Positions 9,022 to 17,661 of a stretch of 51,837 nt of DNA are shown one piece after another. The translations under genes and the position numbers were made by a program. Origin of the DNA: Halalkalibacter alkalisediminis (lineage in GTDB: Bacteria > Bacillota > Bacilli > Bacillales > Bacillaceae_D); assembly GCF_028610705.1 (NCBI RefSeq), contig NZ_JAQQWT010000004.1, positions 1 through 51,837 of the forward strand. The letters run 5' to 3'. Positions within the stretch are counted from its first letter, which is position 1, and the number at the start of each line of letters is the position of its first letter. The notes under the pieces were generated by a model. That model worked only from the letters and a program-made list of their open reading frames with translations. It made no database searches and was not told the DNA's origin.

Positions 9022-10716
9022 ATGATAAACGATAAGAACAAAGACTTACGAATTCGCAGCATTGACATTAGCGAAGGAGAAAACCGCGCCCCTAATCGAG
9101 CGATGTTACGAGCGGTTGGCTTTACCGACGATGATTTTAAAAAGCCTATGATTGGTGTTGCCAGTACTTGGAGTGAAGTGACACCTTGTAATGTACATAT
9201 TGATCATCTCGCATTGAAAGCGAAGGAAGGAGCGAAAGATGGAGATGGAGCACCTTTAATTTTTAATACAATTACTGTATCCGATGGCATTTCAATGGGC
9301 CATGAAGGCATGCGCTACTCCTTGCCTAGTAGAGAAGTGATCGCTGACTCAATCGAGACGGTAATGGGAGCCGAACGTCTTGATGGACTAGTTGCCATTG
9401 GTGGCTGTGATAAAAACATGCCTGGCTGTATGATTGCGATTGGACGGCTAAATGTTCCGGCTGTTTTTGTCTATGGAGGGACCATTGCTCCGGGTAAGTC
9501 CAAACACGGCAAGGATATCGATATTGTTTCTGTTTTTGAAGCGGTTGGGCAGCACAGCGCTGGAATGCTCGATCAGGAAGATTTAAAAGATATTGAATGC
9601 CATGCTTGTCCTGGCGCAGGTTCTTGCGGGGGGATGTACACGGCCAATACGATGGCATCTGCTATTGAAGCGATGGGGATGAGCCTCCCAGGGAGTGCCT
9701 CTAACCCTGCTGAAACTTCTGATAAGCTAACCGACTGCTACGATTCCGGACAAGCCGTTGTTGAACTACTGCGCAAAGGGATTTATCCGAAGAATATTAT
9801 GACGAAAAAGGCATTTGAAAATGCCATAACGGTCGTGATGGCACTCGGTGGCTCTACGAATGCCTTTCTACATTTATTAGCCATCGCTCATTCTGTGGAT
9901 GTTGATCTCACGCTTGACGATTTTGATCGTATTCGTAAAAAGGTACCTCACCTAGCTGATTTAAAGCCTAGTGGAAAATATGTGATGCATGATCTCCATT
10001 CTGTAGGCGGGGTATCGGGCGTGATGAAAATGTTACTTGAAGCAGGTCTTCTTCATGGAGATTGTTTGACAGTAACGGGGAAAACTCTCGCAGAAAATCT
10101 AGCCGATCAAGCTCCATTAAAAGAAGGGCAAACCATTATTCGCCCGTTTGATCGCCCCATTCGTGAATCTGGCCCTCTTTTTGTCTTAAAAGGCAATTTA
10201 GCACCTGAGGGTGGAATCGCTAAAATGTCCGGTTTAAAAATCTCAAACATTACAGGGCCCGCAAAAGTGTTTGATTCAGAACCAGCAGCGACACAGGCTG
10301 TCTTAAATAATGAAATCAAAGAAGGCGACATTGTCGTCATTCGATATGCAGGTCCAAAAGGCGGACCGGGAATGTCTGAAATGCTCTCCATTACTGGTAT
10401 CATTGTCGGAAAAGGATTAGGCGAAAAAGTGGGACTCATCACCGATGGAAGATTCTCAGGAGGAACCCACGGACTAGTTGTCGGGCATGTATCCCCTGAG
10501 GCTCAAGTTGGTGGACCCATCGCCCTGATCAAAACAGGGGATCTGATTACGATTAATAGCGAGACACAAGAACTCTCTGTTGACCTAACTGAGGAAGAAA
10601 TGTCAGCTCGTTTATCCGCATGGACGGCCCCACCATTACGCTATTCAAGAGGTATTTTAAACAAATATGCTAGGCTCGTTTCATCAGCCTCAAAAGGGGC
10701 AGTTACCGATCTGTAA
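9022..10716 (+). CDS. ilvD: dihydroxy-acid dehydratase IlvD
   Basis: About 564 aa. Converts 2,3-dihydroxy-isovalerate/-methylvalerate to the 2-oxo acids in valine, isoleucine, leucine and pantothenate synthesis, using an Fe-S cluster. Cluster and metal motifs are all present: TPCNVH (Cys56), [28 protein letters not shown], and the C-terminal [10 protein letters not shown] loop. I chose the ATG at 9022 because GGAGG lies 6-7 nt upstream; the open frame begins 22 codons earlier without a site. It stands alone rather than in an ilv-leu operon, and I saw no T-box or clear CodY site upstream. Confidence 0.96.
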   Translation: MINDKNKDLRIRSIDISEGENRAPNRAMLRAVGFTDDDFKKPMIGVASTWSEVTPCNVHIDHLALKAKEGAKDGDGAPLIFNTITVSDGISMGHEGMRYSLPSREVIADSIETVMGAERLDGLVAIGGCDKNMPGCMIAIGRLNVPAVFVYGGTIAPGKSKHGKDIDIVSVFEAVGQHSAGMLDQEDLKDIECHACPGAGSCGGMYTANTMASAIEAMGMSLPGSASNPAETSDKLTDCYDSGQAVVELLRKGIYPKNIMTKKAFENAITVVMALGGSTNAFLHLLAIAHSVDVDLTLDDFDRIRKKVPHLADLKPSGKYVMHDLHSVGGVSGVMKMLLEAGLLHGDCLTVTGKTLAENLADQAPLKEGQTIIRPFDRPIRESGPLFVLKGNLAPEGGIAKMSGLKISNITGPAKVFDSEPAATQAVLNNEIKEGDIVVIRYAGPKGGPGMSEMLSITGIIVGKGLGEKVGLITDGRFSGGTHGLVVGHVSPEAQVGGPIALIKTGDLITINSETQELSVDLTEEEMSARLSAWTAPPLRYSRGILNKYARLVSSASKGAVTDL

Positions 10717-10746
10717 TCGCTTTAGATGCATAAGCTAAACTCAAAC

Positions 10747-10784
10747 GAACCGCCTTGCTAAGAGAAGTCATAGTAGGGCGGTTC
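10747..10784 (+). terminator. possible terminator of ilvD
   Basis: Stem GAACCGCC / GGCGGTTC with a long loop; no clear T tract, so the role is uncertain. Confidence 0.45.
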
Positions 10785-10867
10785 AAGTATTTATCAACAA
10801 CAACGGTGCAATAATTAAATTAATATCTTTTTAAATAAATGTTTGATTAAAACGACTGAACCTGCGC

Positions 10868-12100
10868 TTACACAACCACTTCCACTAAATTCTTTCCATT
10901 TTCTTTTGCTAAGTATAGCCCTGTATCCGCTTGTTGAACTACACTCAAGACGTCGTTCGTTTTTGTGGAATCCGCCACACCAAAGCTACATGTGACAGAT
11001 AATAATTTTTCATCAACTAACACCGTAGATTGTTCAATAATAAATCGTAAATTTTCTGCTTGCTTCATCGCTTCTATCCTAACTGCTTTTGGAAGCAAAA
11101 CAATGAATTCCTCTCCTCCAAAGCGCCCACAAATACACTCCTCTGGGACAACACTCTTTAAAATCGTGGCCACATGAACAATCATTTTATCTCCAACTAT
11201 ATGTCCGTATGTATCATTAATTCGTTTAAAATTATCGATATCAAAAAGAATAACGGAGAAGGACTGACCTTCCATCTGCTTTACGGCACTCATAAAATAT
11301 CTTCTATTGTATAGCTTCGTTAGTTCATCTGTATTTGCCAGGGTGTGTAGCTCATCTGCATTTTGTTGCAACTTTTTAACATGGGTGAATAAATTTTGTC
11401 TCATCGTATTAAAGGATTTTGTTAATTGCCCAATCTCATCCTTGCTCTTGAGTTCGAGCTCTTTAATTTCTAAATCTCCATCCGCTATTCTCTTGGAATA
11501 TTCATTGAGCAGTTGAATCGGTTTCACAATCTTTCTTGTTAAAATATACGTATAGATACTAGCGACAAGTAAAAGGGTGACTCCACTAACAATAAAAAGA
11601 GATATGATTTCTCGATTGTTCTGTTTTGAATATACATCATACTGATGTTGAAGAGAGTGGCTAAGTATATGAACATCATTTATAACTCCATTAATAATCG
11701 ATGACAGTTGAATGGCTACAGTTACATTTTCATCCTCGGTAACCACTTGCATTTTTTCTGTAATCCGCGCTACCTTTTTTAGAAACAATTCAATTCTTTC
11801 TTGATCTCTTTCATCCGTTACCTGTAGTTGATTACTATTTTCTACTTCGACTAAAAACGTATTAAATTTCGAAATCGTATTTAAGCGATTACTCTCCGTT
11901 GGATTTTTCCCGTAATTTTCAAGAGATTGTTGGTAACTTACTAACGAACTATTCAACTGCTCCACATCTAGCAACTTGTTCGAAAATTCGCTAGCGGTCA
12001 CTTGCATTTCAAACAACTTTAAAATAATGAGAGACATGATAATCAAAGCTATCAGGATAGAGACAGCCGTATGTAGTAGAAACTTCATCTGTAAATTCAC
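10868..12100 (-). CDS. membrane diguanylate cyclase (sensor-HAMP-GGDEF)
   Basis: 410 aa. Helix 1 (about 6-28), an extracytoplasmic region of ~135 residues, helix 2 (about 168-190), HAMP (191-240) and GGDEF (255-410). The active-site loop is GGEEF (CGRFGGEEFIVLL), competent for making cyclic di-GMP from GTP; no RxxD inhibitory site lies just before it. Starts at GTG with GGAGG 10 nt upstream; that site overlaps the stop of the preceding lipoprotein gene (14-nt gap), so the two are translationally coupled. The context suggests that the lipoprotein's ligand is sensed by this cyclase. Confidence 0.92.
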   Translation of the reverse strand: MNLQMKFLLHTAVSILIALIIMSLIILKLFEMQVTASEFSNKLLDVEQLNSSLVSYQQSLENYGKNPTESNRLNTISKFNTFLVEVENSNQLQVTDERDQERIELFLKKVARITEKMQVVTEDENVTVAIQLSSIINGVINDVHILSHSLQHQYDVYSKQNNREIISLFIVSGVTLLLVASIYTYILTRKIVKPIQLLNEYSKRIADGDLEIKELELKSKDEIGQLTKSFNTMRQNLFTHVKKLQQNADELHTLANTDELTKLYNRRYFMSAVKQMEGQSFSVILFDIDNFKRINDTYGHIVGDKMIVHVATILKSVVPEECICGRFGGEEFIVLLPKAVRIEAMKQAENLRFIIEQSTVLVDEKLLSVTCSFGVADSTKTNDVLSVVQQADTGLYLAKENGKNLVEVVV

Positions 12101-12114
12101 AAAATCGTGACCTC

Positions 12115-13107
12115 CTATTCTTCAATTCGGAACAAGGTTCCTGTACTATGAATTAATTGTCCCGTCAAGATATCTAGTTGTTTTTGTTCTTGCTCCGAGA
12201 GAGAGATCAATCGAATTTGTGATAAACCAACACCATTTTCTACAATCCCTAATTGAATATGCTTTTTCGCTATTCCACCTGTTTCAACAAGTTCTTTAAT
12301 GACCGTATAAATAGCCACATCAACATTTTTTAACATCGATGTAATAACAGCCTTTTCAGCGAGATAATACTGGTCCGTGTCAACTCCAATTGCAAAGATT
12401 CCCTTCGCAACAGCTTCCTCAAGAGCTCCAAGACCGGTATAGCCAGCGGCCGGAAAAACGACATCGACATTCATTTCATCTACCATAGTTGAAACCATTT
12501 GGCGTCCTATTTCAGGATCACCAAAACTACCTGCATACTCGGCGTTTATCCTTGCATTGGCATTTACAGCAGTAACTCCACTTATAAATCCTTCTTTAAA
12601 TCGATTAATGACAGGAGCGTCCATTCCGCCGAGAAAACCAATCGAATCTGTTTCTGTCTTCATTCCAGCAATGATTCCTACAAGGTAACTTCCCTCATAC
12701 TCGTTAAACGTAATGGAAGTCACATTAGGTAAATCAACGGTTTCATCAATATATAAAAAAACCTGTTCTGGAAACTCTAGCGCAATGGCTTCAAAATCAT
12801 CTTTCATTGTATAACCTAGACCAATTATTAAATCATACTGACCTTCTATCAATTCCAATAATCCATCTTTAAAAGAAGTTGAGATACTAAGATCGCGGTA
12901 ATCAAACATAATACCTAATTCATCTCTTGCTTTCATTAACCCTAAAAAAGCTGTGTCATTAAACGAGTGATCCCCTAAACCATCATCCGCTAAAAGCACA
13001 CCCACTTTTATCTGATCTTCTGTTTCATTTGTATTCAGCACTTGATTACAGCCTACTAGCATCAAACATGAAACGAAAAGAGTTATTTTAAGATACCAGG
13101 ATTTCAT
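12115..13107 (-). CDS. BMP-family (Med/TmpC-like) substrate-binding lipoprotein
   Basis: 330 aa with a lipoprotein signal: hydrophobic start and lipobox LVGC at about residue 20. The mature part has the periplasmic-binding fold of the BMP/PnrA group (KVGVLLADDGLGDHSFND, a GLGYTM loop, PAAGYTGLGALEEA, AIGVDTDQY), whose studied members bind purine nucleosides or act as Med-type regulators. No ABC permease or ATPase gene is nearby; the next gene is a membrane diguanylate cyclase in the same operon. That points to a ligand-sensing partner rather than an uptake component (inference). GGGAG lies 7 nt before the ATG. Confidence 0.9.
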   Translation of the reverse strand: MKSWYLKITLFVSCLMLVGCNQVLNTNETEDQIKVGVLLADDGLGDHSFNDTAFLGLMKARDELGIMFDYRDLSISTSFKDGLLELIEGQYDLIIGLGYTMKDDFEAIALEFPEQVFLYIDETVDLPNVTSITFNEYEGSYLVGIIAGMKTETDSIGFLGGMDAPVINRFKEGFISGVTAVNANARINAEYAGSFGDPEIGRQMVSTMVDEMNVDVVFPAAGYTGLGALEEAVAKGIFAIGVDTDQYYLAEKAVITSMLKNVDVAIYTVIKELVETGGIAKKHIQLGIVENGVGLSQIRLISLSEQEQKQLDILTGQLIHSTGTLFRIEE

Positions 13108-13266
13108 TGTAAGACTCCCTTATTTTTGAAATCTTAAAACTCATATTTTCTATTGTAAAACTTATACAGAAAAGAAACTATTAAAATTTTACGAGAAGAT
13201 AGACTTTTTTTAAAAAATAAGGAAAATTATAGACAAACAAGGAATACCTCTTAAGGCATCCCTTGT

Positions 13267-14845
13267 TTAATTTAACCTGTCCATTAAATCTCGATGAAGA
13301 AGGCTTTCTAGTTCGCCTACAGCAACTGGCTTGCCAAAAAGATATCCTTGCATACGGCAGCAGCCCATTTTTTCTAGCAATAACAGCTGAGAACTCGTTT
13401 CAACTCCTTCAGCTACCAAATCTAATTTCAGATTCTTTGCTAATGTAATAACGGTATCAACAATTGCATTGTTTGCTTCCACCCCTAACTCACCAACACA
13501 TTCACGCGGAATTTTCAATGCATTAATCGGTAGCTGAGCTAGATAGGACAGGAGGAATGACCGGTTCCAAAGTCGTCAATTGAAATGCGAACCCCCATTT
13601 CCTTAATTTGGGTTAGCTTGTCAATCGTCTTTTCAATATTATTCATAGCAACAGCTTCTGTTATTTCTAGAATAAGAAGCTTGGGATCACATCCAGATTT
13701 TTTGATAATATCAGCAATCATCTTAACTAAGTCAGGCGACTGAAATTGTCTTGGAGATATATTCACAGAGATTTTCAATGGGTTACCTTGATCGTCCCAT
13801 TTCTTCCCTTGCTTACACGCTTCACGTAATACCCATTCCCCTATTGGCAAAATCAGATTGGTCTCTTCTGCTATGTTAATAAAATGACTTGGAGCTAATA
13901 GGCCTAATTCGGGATGCTGCCAACGTATTAATGCTTCTACACCATAAATTTTTTGATTACTTGAATCGATCTGTGGCTGATAATGGAGCACAAATTCTCT
14001 ATTTTTAATAGCATGATGTAAATCACTTTCTACCCACAATTGGTTGGCTGACGTCTGTTCCAATTTTTGTTCATAAAAAGTGTATTGATTTTTCCCGTTT
14101 TTCTTTGACGCATACATGGCTAGATCCGCCTGTTTCATTAAACTTAAAGCGGTTTCATCCCCTTTCGTATAATAAGAAATACCGATACTAGGTGTTGTGA
14201 AAAATTCCTGGCCTTTAATGTTATAGGATTGGCTCAATTCAGCCATCATTCTATCCACCAAACTGACGATATCATCGGTTTGTGTGATGTTCTTAATTAA
14301 AAGCGTGAATTCATCTCCACCTTGTCTAGCCACAATATCTCCCTTCCTAACGCTCGAACGAAGCCTATCTGCTATTACACCAAGTAACTCATCTCCTGCA
14401 TCATGCCCAAGAGTATCATTGATCATTTTAAATCGATCAAAATCGATTAAGATGATCGCTAAACCATAATCATTTTTCCCATACTATAGATCTCTTGTTT
14501 TAAACATTCATCAAAAAATGCTCGATTGTGTAAACCGGTAAGGGAATCATGATACGCTAAGTAATGGATCTTTTCTTCGCTTTTTTTTAGTACTGTGATA
14601 TCTTTGGATATTCCAAATACTCCTACGACTTTCCCTTCTACACACATAGGAATGTGAGTCACAGCTAGATCAAGCCATTCTCCACTAGGTTTTCTGGTCG
14701 ACACCTCAAAGTGCTGATGTTCTCCACCACTAGCTTTTCTTAAATGCTCCTCCATTTTCATTCTATTTTCTCCATCAAAATAAGAATACACAGACTGGCC
14801 AACCAAATCTTCCGGACTAATTGGAAATTTCATAAAAATCGTTTG
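13267..14845 (-). pseudogene. PAS-GGDEF-EAL cyclic di-GMP protein, decayed
   Basis: Three open pieces in different frames make one former protein: half a PAS domain (SPEDLVGQSVYSYF to GISKDITVLKKSEEK), GGDEF (QGGDEFTLL), then EAL (YGVEALIRW, ISIDDFGTGHSS, VAEGVETSSQ). Lesions: loss of one A in an A-run near 14473 within GGDEF; loss of one C near 13552 right after DDFGTGHSS; the normally conserved KIDR now reads KIPR. The front half of PAS and any upstream sensor are missing, a stop lies 7 codons above the first ATG, and there is no ribosome binding site. Once a phosphodiesterase or dual enzyme, now surely inactive. It lies behind the intact cyclase operon and may have been its counterpart. 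Confidence 0.9.
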
Positions 14846-14929
14846 AACTGGTTAAGGATTTCATTACACTAATATATTGGAAAGTAAGGACATAGATGTC
14901 GCTTTCTCCACTTTTTTCATTCCATTTAA

Positions 14930-15034
14930 TTAGAACTTTATGACATTATACGCAAGGACGCCTACCAAAAAGACGATACATAGAATCACGCTTAAAGCAT
15001 ATGTCACCGTTTCACCTTTTGATTGTTTGTTCAT
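14930..15034 (-). CDS. 34-aa single-pass membrane peptide
   Basis: MNKQSKGETV, then a hydrophobic helix (YALSVILCIVFLVGVLAY) and a short NVIKF tail. GGAGG lies 8 nt before the ATG at 15034, a strong site that argues for a real gene; a second ATG at 15040 is too close to it. I do not recognise the family. Similar short membrane peptides are common in sporulating Bacillaceae, but no function follows from that. Confidence 0.65.
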   Translation of the reverse strand: MNKQSKGETVTYALSVILCIVFLVGVLAYNVIKF

Positions 15035-15116
15035 CGCCATTCCCTCCAACTGAAGCTTTGTAATAGTCATTGTGACCAGGAATGGACGCTTCTATACTAG
15101 TCTTATATATTCATAT

Positions 15117-15152
15117 GAAAAAGCCTTCTGATTGATTAGTATTCAGAAGGCT
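15117..15152 (-). terminator. terminator of the thioesterase gene
   Basis: Minus-strand stem AGCCTTCTGA / TCAGAAGGCT followed by TTTTT. Confidence 0.9.
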
Positions 15153-15180
15153 AGATTACTTGTGCTATTGCTTTAATTGA

Positions 15181-15591
15181 TCATTGATCTCCCTCGTTAT
15201 AAAGATGTTTTTCAAGTTCGATTTTAATAGGATCAGGAATCGATTCACTTTTTTGCCTATTAAAATTAAAGTTAACGTACGTAGCCTTTCCTTTTGCGCG
15301 TATCGTCCCATCTTGATGGATTTCTTCATAGACATCAAAACTGGATTTCCCTAATCTAGACAACCAGGTTTTCACTGTAACTTCTTTTCCATAATAGATT
15401 TGAGCTATGTATTCGACCTCCATTTTGACGATCACACATTTCCATTCATCAAAAGATAAGTTTGGTGTGAACAGCTTGAAAATCTCATCACGACCAGACT
15501 CGAACCAGATTGGAATGGTTGTATTGTTAATGTGCCCAGCACCGTCGGTTTCTGAAACTCTTGGATCTATTTTCTTAATATACAAAGTCAA
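15181..15591 (-). CDS. acyl-CoA thioesterase, 4HBT hot-dog family
   Basis: 136 aa, the full length of a single hot-dog domain. The signature SETDGAGHINNTTIPIWFE matches the YbgC/4-hydroxybenzoyl-CoA thioesterase motif (D-x-x-G-H-x-N-N). Family members hydrolyse acyl-CoA thioesters in the cytoplasm; the chain preference is unknown. The start is a TTG at 15591 with AAGGGTGG immediately upstream; a second TTG two codons later is possible. Own terminator. Confidence 0.88.
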   Translation of the reverse strand: MTLYIKKIDPRVSETDGAGHINNTTIPIWFESGRDEIFKLFTPNLSFDEWKCVIVKMEVEYIAQIYYGKEVTVKTWLSRLGKSSFDVYEEIHQDGTIRAKGKATYVNFNFNRQKSESIPDPIKIELEKHLYNEGDQ

Positions 15592-15740
15592 CCACCCTTA
15601 TCACTATTTTAATCAAAATTTAATTTGTTTTCTAACCAGTTACACTTCCTTCTCCACTTTACTATGTCCAATTCTAAACTTAAATGATTTTCAGATAAAT
15701 TTTAATAATTCGTTAATTTTATACAATCATAATGATTTTA

Positions 15741-15749
15741 TGATATAAT
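15741..15749 (+). promoter_or_regulatory. extended -10 promoter of sda
   Basis: TGATATAAT: a perfect TATAAT with the TG extension. The -35 (about 15721-15726) is poor. The predicted start near 15756 gives a leader of about 100 nt. Confidence 0.65.
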
Positions 15750-15775
15750 TATATTACTTATGGAAGCTATGATAA

Positions 15776-15858
15776 CTACCTACATATGGGCGCCTATGGT
15801 AGATTGGAGCAGGTGGTGCAACCGGCCTGAGTAAATTTGCTGTAGGAGGCTATTTACT
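15776..15858 (+). promoter_or_regulatory. structured sda leader that encloses the ribosome binding site
   Basis: Three successive hairpins: 15776-15802 (CTACC/GGTAG with inner pairs), 15810-15829 (CAGG-GGT / ACC-CCTG) and 15830-15858 (AGTAAAT / ATTTACT). The third holds GGAGG (15845-15849) in its 15-nt loop and its 3' arm ends at the base before the ATG. It does not match any riboswitch class I know. Confidence 0.55.
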
Positions 15859-16032
15859 ATGGACTTTATTCCTCATTCATCATCTTTTTTAACATTAAGC
15901 AACGAAGAATTCGTAGAGCTCTATAACTTAGTTTTAACCATACAAGAAATAGACTCCGAATTTATTGTTTTGTTAGAAGAAGAATTAGCTAGAAGAGAAC
16001 TAGTGATAGAAAAACAACCTATAAATCAATAA
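15859..16032 (+). CDS. sda: sporulation histidine-kinase inhibitor Sda
   Basis: 57 aa. Core LSNEEFVELYNLVLTIQEIDSEFIVLLEEELARREL fits Sda (LSDELLIESYxKAxELxLxxxFIxLLxxEIxRRxL), the helical hairpin that binds KinA/KinB-type kinases and blocks phosphorelay entry to sporulation when replication is perturbed. It has about 9 extra N-terminal residues and 8 extra C-terminal ones relative to B. subtilis. GGAGG is 9 nt before the ATG, inside a leader hairpin. It is monocistronic, with a strong terminator. I saw no DnaA-box cluster in the promoter, unlike B. subtilis sda, so control may differ. Confidence 0.85.
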   Translation: MDFIPHSSSFLTLSNEEFVELYNLVLTIQEIDSEFIVLLEEELARRELVIEKQPINQ

Positions 16033-16042
16033 GTTAATTTTC

Positions 16043-16074
16043 ACGTATCCTCTAAGGTAGAGGATGCGGTTTTT
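16043..16074 (+). terminator. terminator of sda
   Basis: Stem CGTATCCTCT / AGAGGATGCG followed by TTTTTTG. Confidence 0.9.
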
Positions 16075-16180
16075 TGTTTATATAGGGAAGTTTCAGTATG
16101 ATTTCTAACAGAGTGATTGCGGTAAGGGTATGGGGGTTTTATATTCATTTTAAAAGAGTTTCAGAGGATGTGTTTTCAAA

Positions 16181-16825
16181 ATGGAAAAATTTGAGCAAGC
16201 ATTAAATAAGTGGGTTCAGTTCAACCTCTTGGAAGAAAGGAATTCTAGGAGGCGAGAAATCCTAGAAAAAGGACTTGGTCACGGCACGATCGAATTTCTA
16301 CGTTCCATCTGGTTTCCGACGGTAGGAAATTTTGATCATTTGTTCCCAGAGTGGGAAGTACGAGATTTTAATAATGGTTACCGATATCTTGATCTCGCTT
16401 ATCGACCTGGGGATGCTAAAGGCTGTATTGAAATTCAAGGTTATGGGCCTCATGCACGCGATCTTGATGTAAGAAGGTTTAAGGATTTATGCTGGCGCCA
16501 TTCTTTATTGGCTCTTGATGGATGGACCTTATTACCTATAGCTTATCTATCGATTAAACATGAGCCAAAACAATGCCAACAGCTTATTCTGGCTTTCATC
16601 GGAAAATTCCTCTCAACTGATACCCCCTCACACTTATCTTCACTTGAAGCAGAAGTTGTTCGATATGCCCGTCGCTTGCTCCGTCCTATTACTCCATTAG
16701 AAATTAGTGCCCACTTAAGAATCAGCGATCGTCATGCTAGACGTATCTTACATAAGTTGGTTAACTTGCAAATTCTCCGTGTAGCAAGTGGCCAAGAGCG
16801 GGTGCGAACCTATCTCCTTAAATGA
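16181..16825 (+). CDS. DUF559/Vsr-like nuclease-fold protein with C-terminal winged helix
   Basis: 214 aa. Residues 55-130 resemble the PD-(D/E)XK-type fold of DUF559/Vsr proteins: YRYLDLAY (Asp71), CIEIQGYGPHARD (Glu84, Gln86, His91), then RRFKDLCWRH and LDGWTLLPIAY. Many relatives have EIDGYGPH; here Asp is Gln, so catalysis may be weakened. Residues 155-213 form a winged helix (TPLEISAHLRISDRHARRILHKL, wing ILRVASGQERVRTYLL). Such proteins occur in Bacillus and Paenibacillus, often annotated as regulators; I know of no proven role. The gene ends about 25 bp before a repeat array; binding of that array is an inference. No strong ribosome binding site precedes the ATG. Confidence 0.75.
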   Translation: MEKFEQALNKWVQFNLLEERNSRRREILEKGLGHGTIEFLRSIWFPTVGNFDHLFPEWEVRDFNNGYRYLDLAYRPGDAKGCIEIQGYGPHARDLDVRRFKDLCWRHSLLALDGWTLLPIAYLSIKHEPKQCQQLILAFIGKFLSTDTPSHLSSLEAEVVRYARRLLRPITPLEISAHLRISDRHARRILHKLVNLQILRVASGQERVRTYLLK

Positions 16826-16849
16826 TTAAGCCCCAGACAGAAGCCGAAG

Positions 16850-17175
16850 CGGACATAGGATCCGCTATTTTTGAAAAAACCTCCGTTTTGAAGGGCTTCC
16901 CGGACATAGGATCCGCTATTCGCTCTAAATCGGTTCTAATTTTTTGAATGATGAGCAAATAACGGATCTGATGTCCGCTCAACCTCCAAAATGGCCACAT
17001 TTCAAGCAATTAACGGATCTGATGTCCGCTTCCTCCCAAACAGTAAGGTTAGGCAAATTACGGCACTGATGTCCCTCCCTCCTCCAAACAGCAGCAGGTC
17101 AGATAAATTACCGCCCTAATGTCCGCTCTCCTCCAAACAGCAACACTCCACACAAATTACGGCCCTAATGTCCCC
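16850..17175. repeat. array of seven 20-bp cores at ~50-bp spacing, with orientation switch
   Basis: Cores cggacataggatccgctatt are identical at 16850-16869 and 16901-16920. Five reverse-orientation cores follow, starting near 16958, 17009, 17056, 17106 and 17155 (aataacggatctgatgtccg and decayed forms). Spacers of about 30 bp also resemble each other (ctccaaa-type), so the real unit is ~50 bp. The array degrades from left to right. It fills most of the 425-bp gap between the nuclease-like gene and tRNA-Ala; no gene lies here, although short ORFs run through it. Confidence 0.9.
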
Positions 17176-17212
17176 GCTCCTCCAATTCCAATCGCTAGCT
17201 TACAATACACCA

Positions 17213-17247
17213 AAAAAGACACGATTCTTAGAATCATGTCTTTTTAA
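17213..17247 (-). terminator. terminator of tRNA-Ala
   Basis: Stem AAAAAGACATGATTC / GAATCGTGTCTTTTT on the minus strand, immediately downstream of the tRNA. Confidence 0.88.
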
Positions 17248-17250
17248 GAA

Positions 17251-17323
17251 TGGAGCATAACGGGATCGAACCGATGACCTCTACGCTGCCAGCGTAGCGC
17301 TCTCCCAGCTGAGCTAATGCCCC
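17251..17323 (-). tRNA. tRNA-Ala (anticodon GGC)
   Basis: 73 nt on the minus strand. The 5' GGGGCAT pairs with the 3' ATGCTCC, discriminator A; D-arm TTAGCTCAGCTGGGAGAGC; anticodon arm CTACG-CTGGCAG-CGTAG with GGC; T-arm with GGTTCGATCC. CCA is not encoded. It is a single tRNA with its own terminator. Confidence 0.96.
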
Positions 17324-17392
17324 GTGTTTAAACGGTAACTCTATTATATGTCTTTCGAGCGCGTGTGACAAGTACTATTATTCACCACTTTT

Positions 17393-17548
17393 TCAAAAAA
17401 TCCACTCTAATATCCACCAAAAAATACCTGCGACAACGGCTACGACAAGCGAGCTTAAAACCGACTCCAACGTAATTTTTTTATGTTTAACAATATCAAA
17501 GACAAGCCAGCCACAGAAAATAGCAAAGGCAAAGACAATTGTAGACAT
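17393..17548 (-). CDS. 51-aa two-helix membrane protein
   Basis: MSTIVFAFAIFCGWLVFDIV, a short charged loop (KHKKITLES) and a second hydrophobic segment ending WWILEWIF. AGGGG lies 9 nt before the ATG. The frame is compact with plausible topology and lies just upstream of the tRNA. I do not recognise a named family; function unknown. Confidence 0.6.
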   Translation of the reverse strand: MSTIVFAFAIFCGWLVFDIVKHKKITLESVLSSLVVAVVAGIFWWILEWIF

Positions 17549-17661
17549 GTATCCAATCCCCTAATTCATATTTCATCTTCTATCATAACAAGCTAGGATT
17601 GCTAGAGCAAGAAATTGGCTATACTAATTGTATTCACTTGTCCAAAAAGGGAGGTGTTCTG

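Noticed and set aside
15756-15858. Known riboswitch (TPP, SAM, purine, cyclic di-GMP, preQ1, THF and others)
   Set aside because: None of the conserved cores I know is present in the leader; only simple hairpins are seen.
16818-17009. 63-codon minus-strand ORF
   Set aside because: It is made of repeat cores, so repeated peptides (RIADPMS) arise from the DNA repeat; no ribosome site.
16850-17175. CRISPR array
   Set aside because: The spacing looks CRISPR-like, but repeats are degenerate, the spacers resemble one another, orientation switches inside the array, and no cas genes are present.
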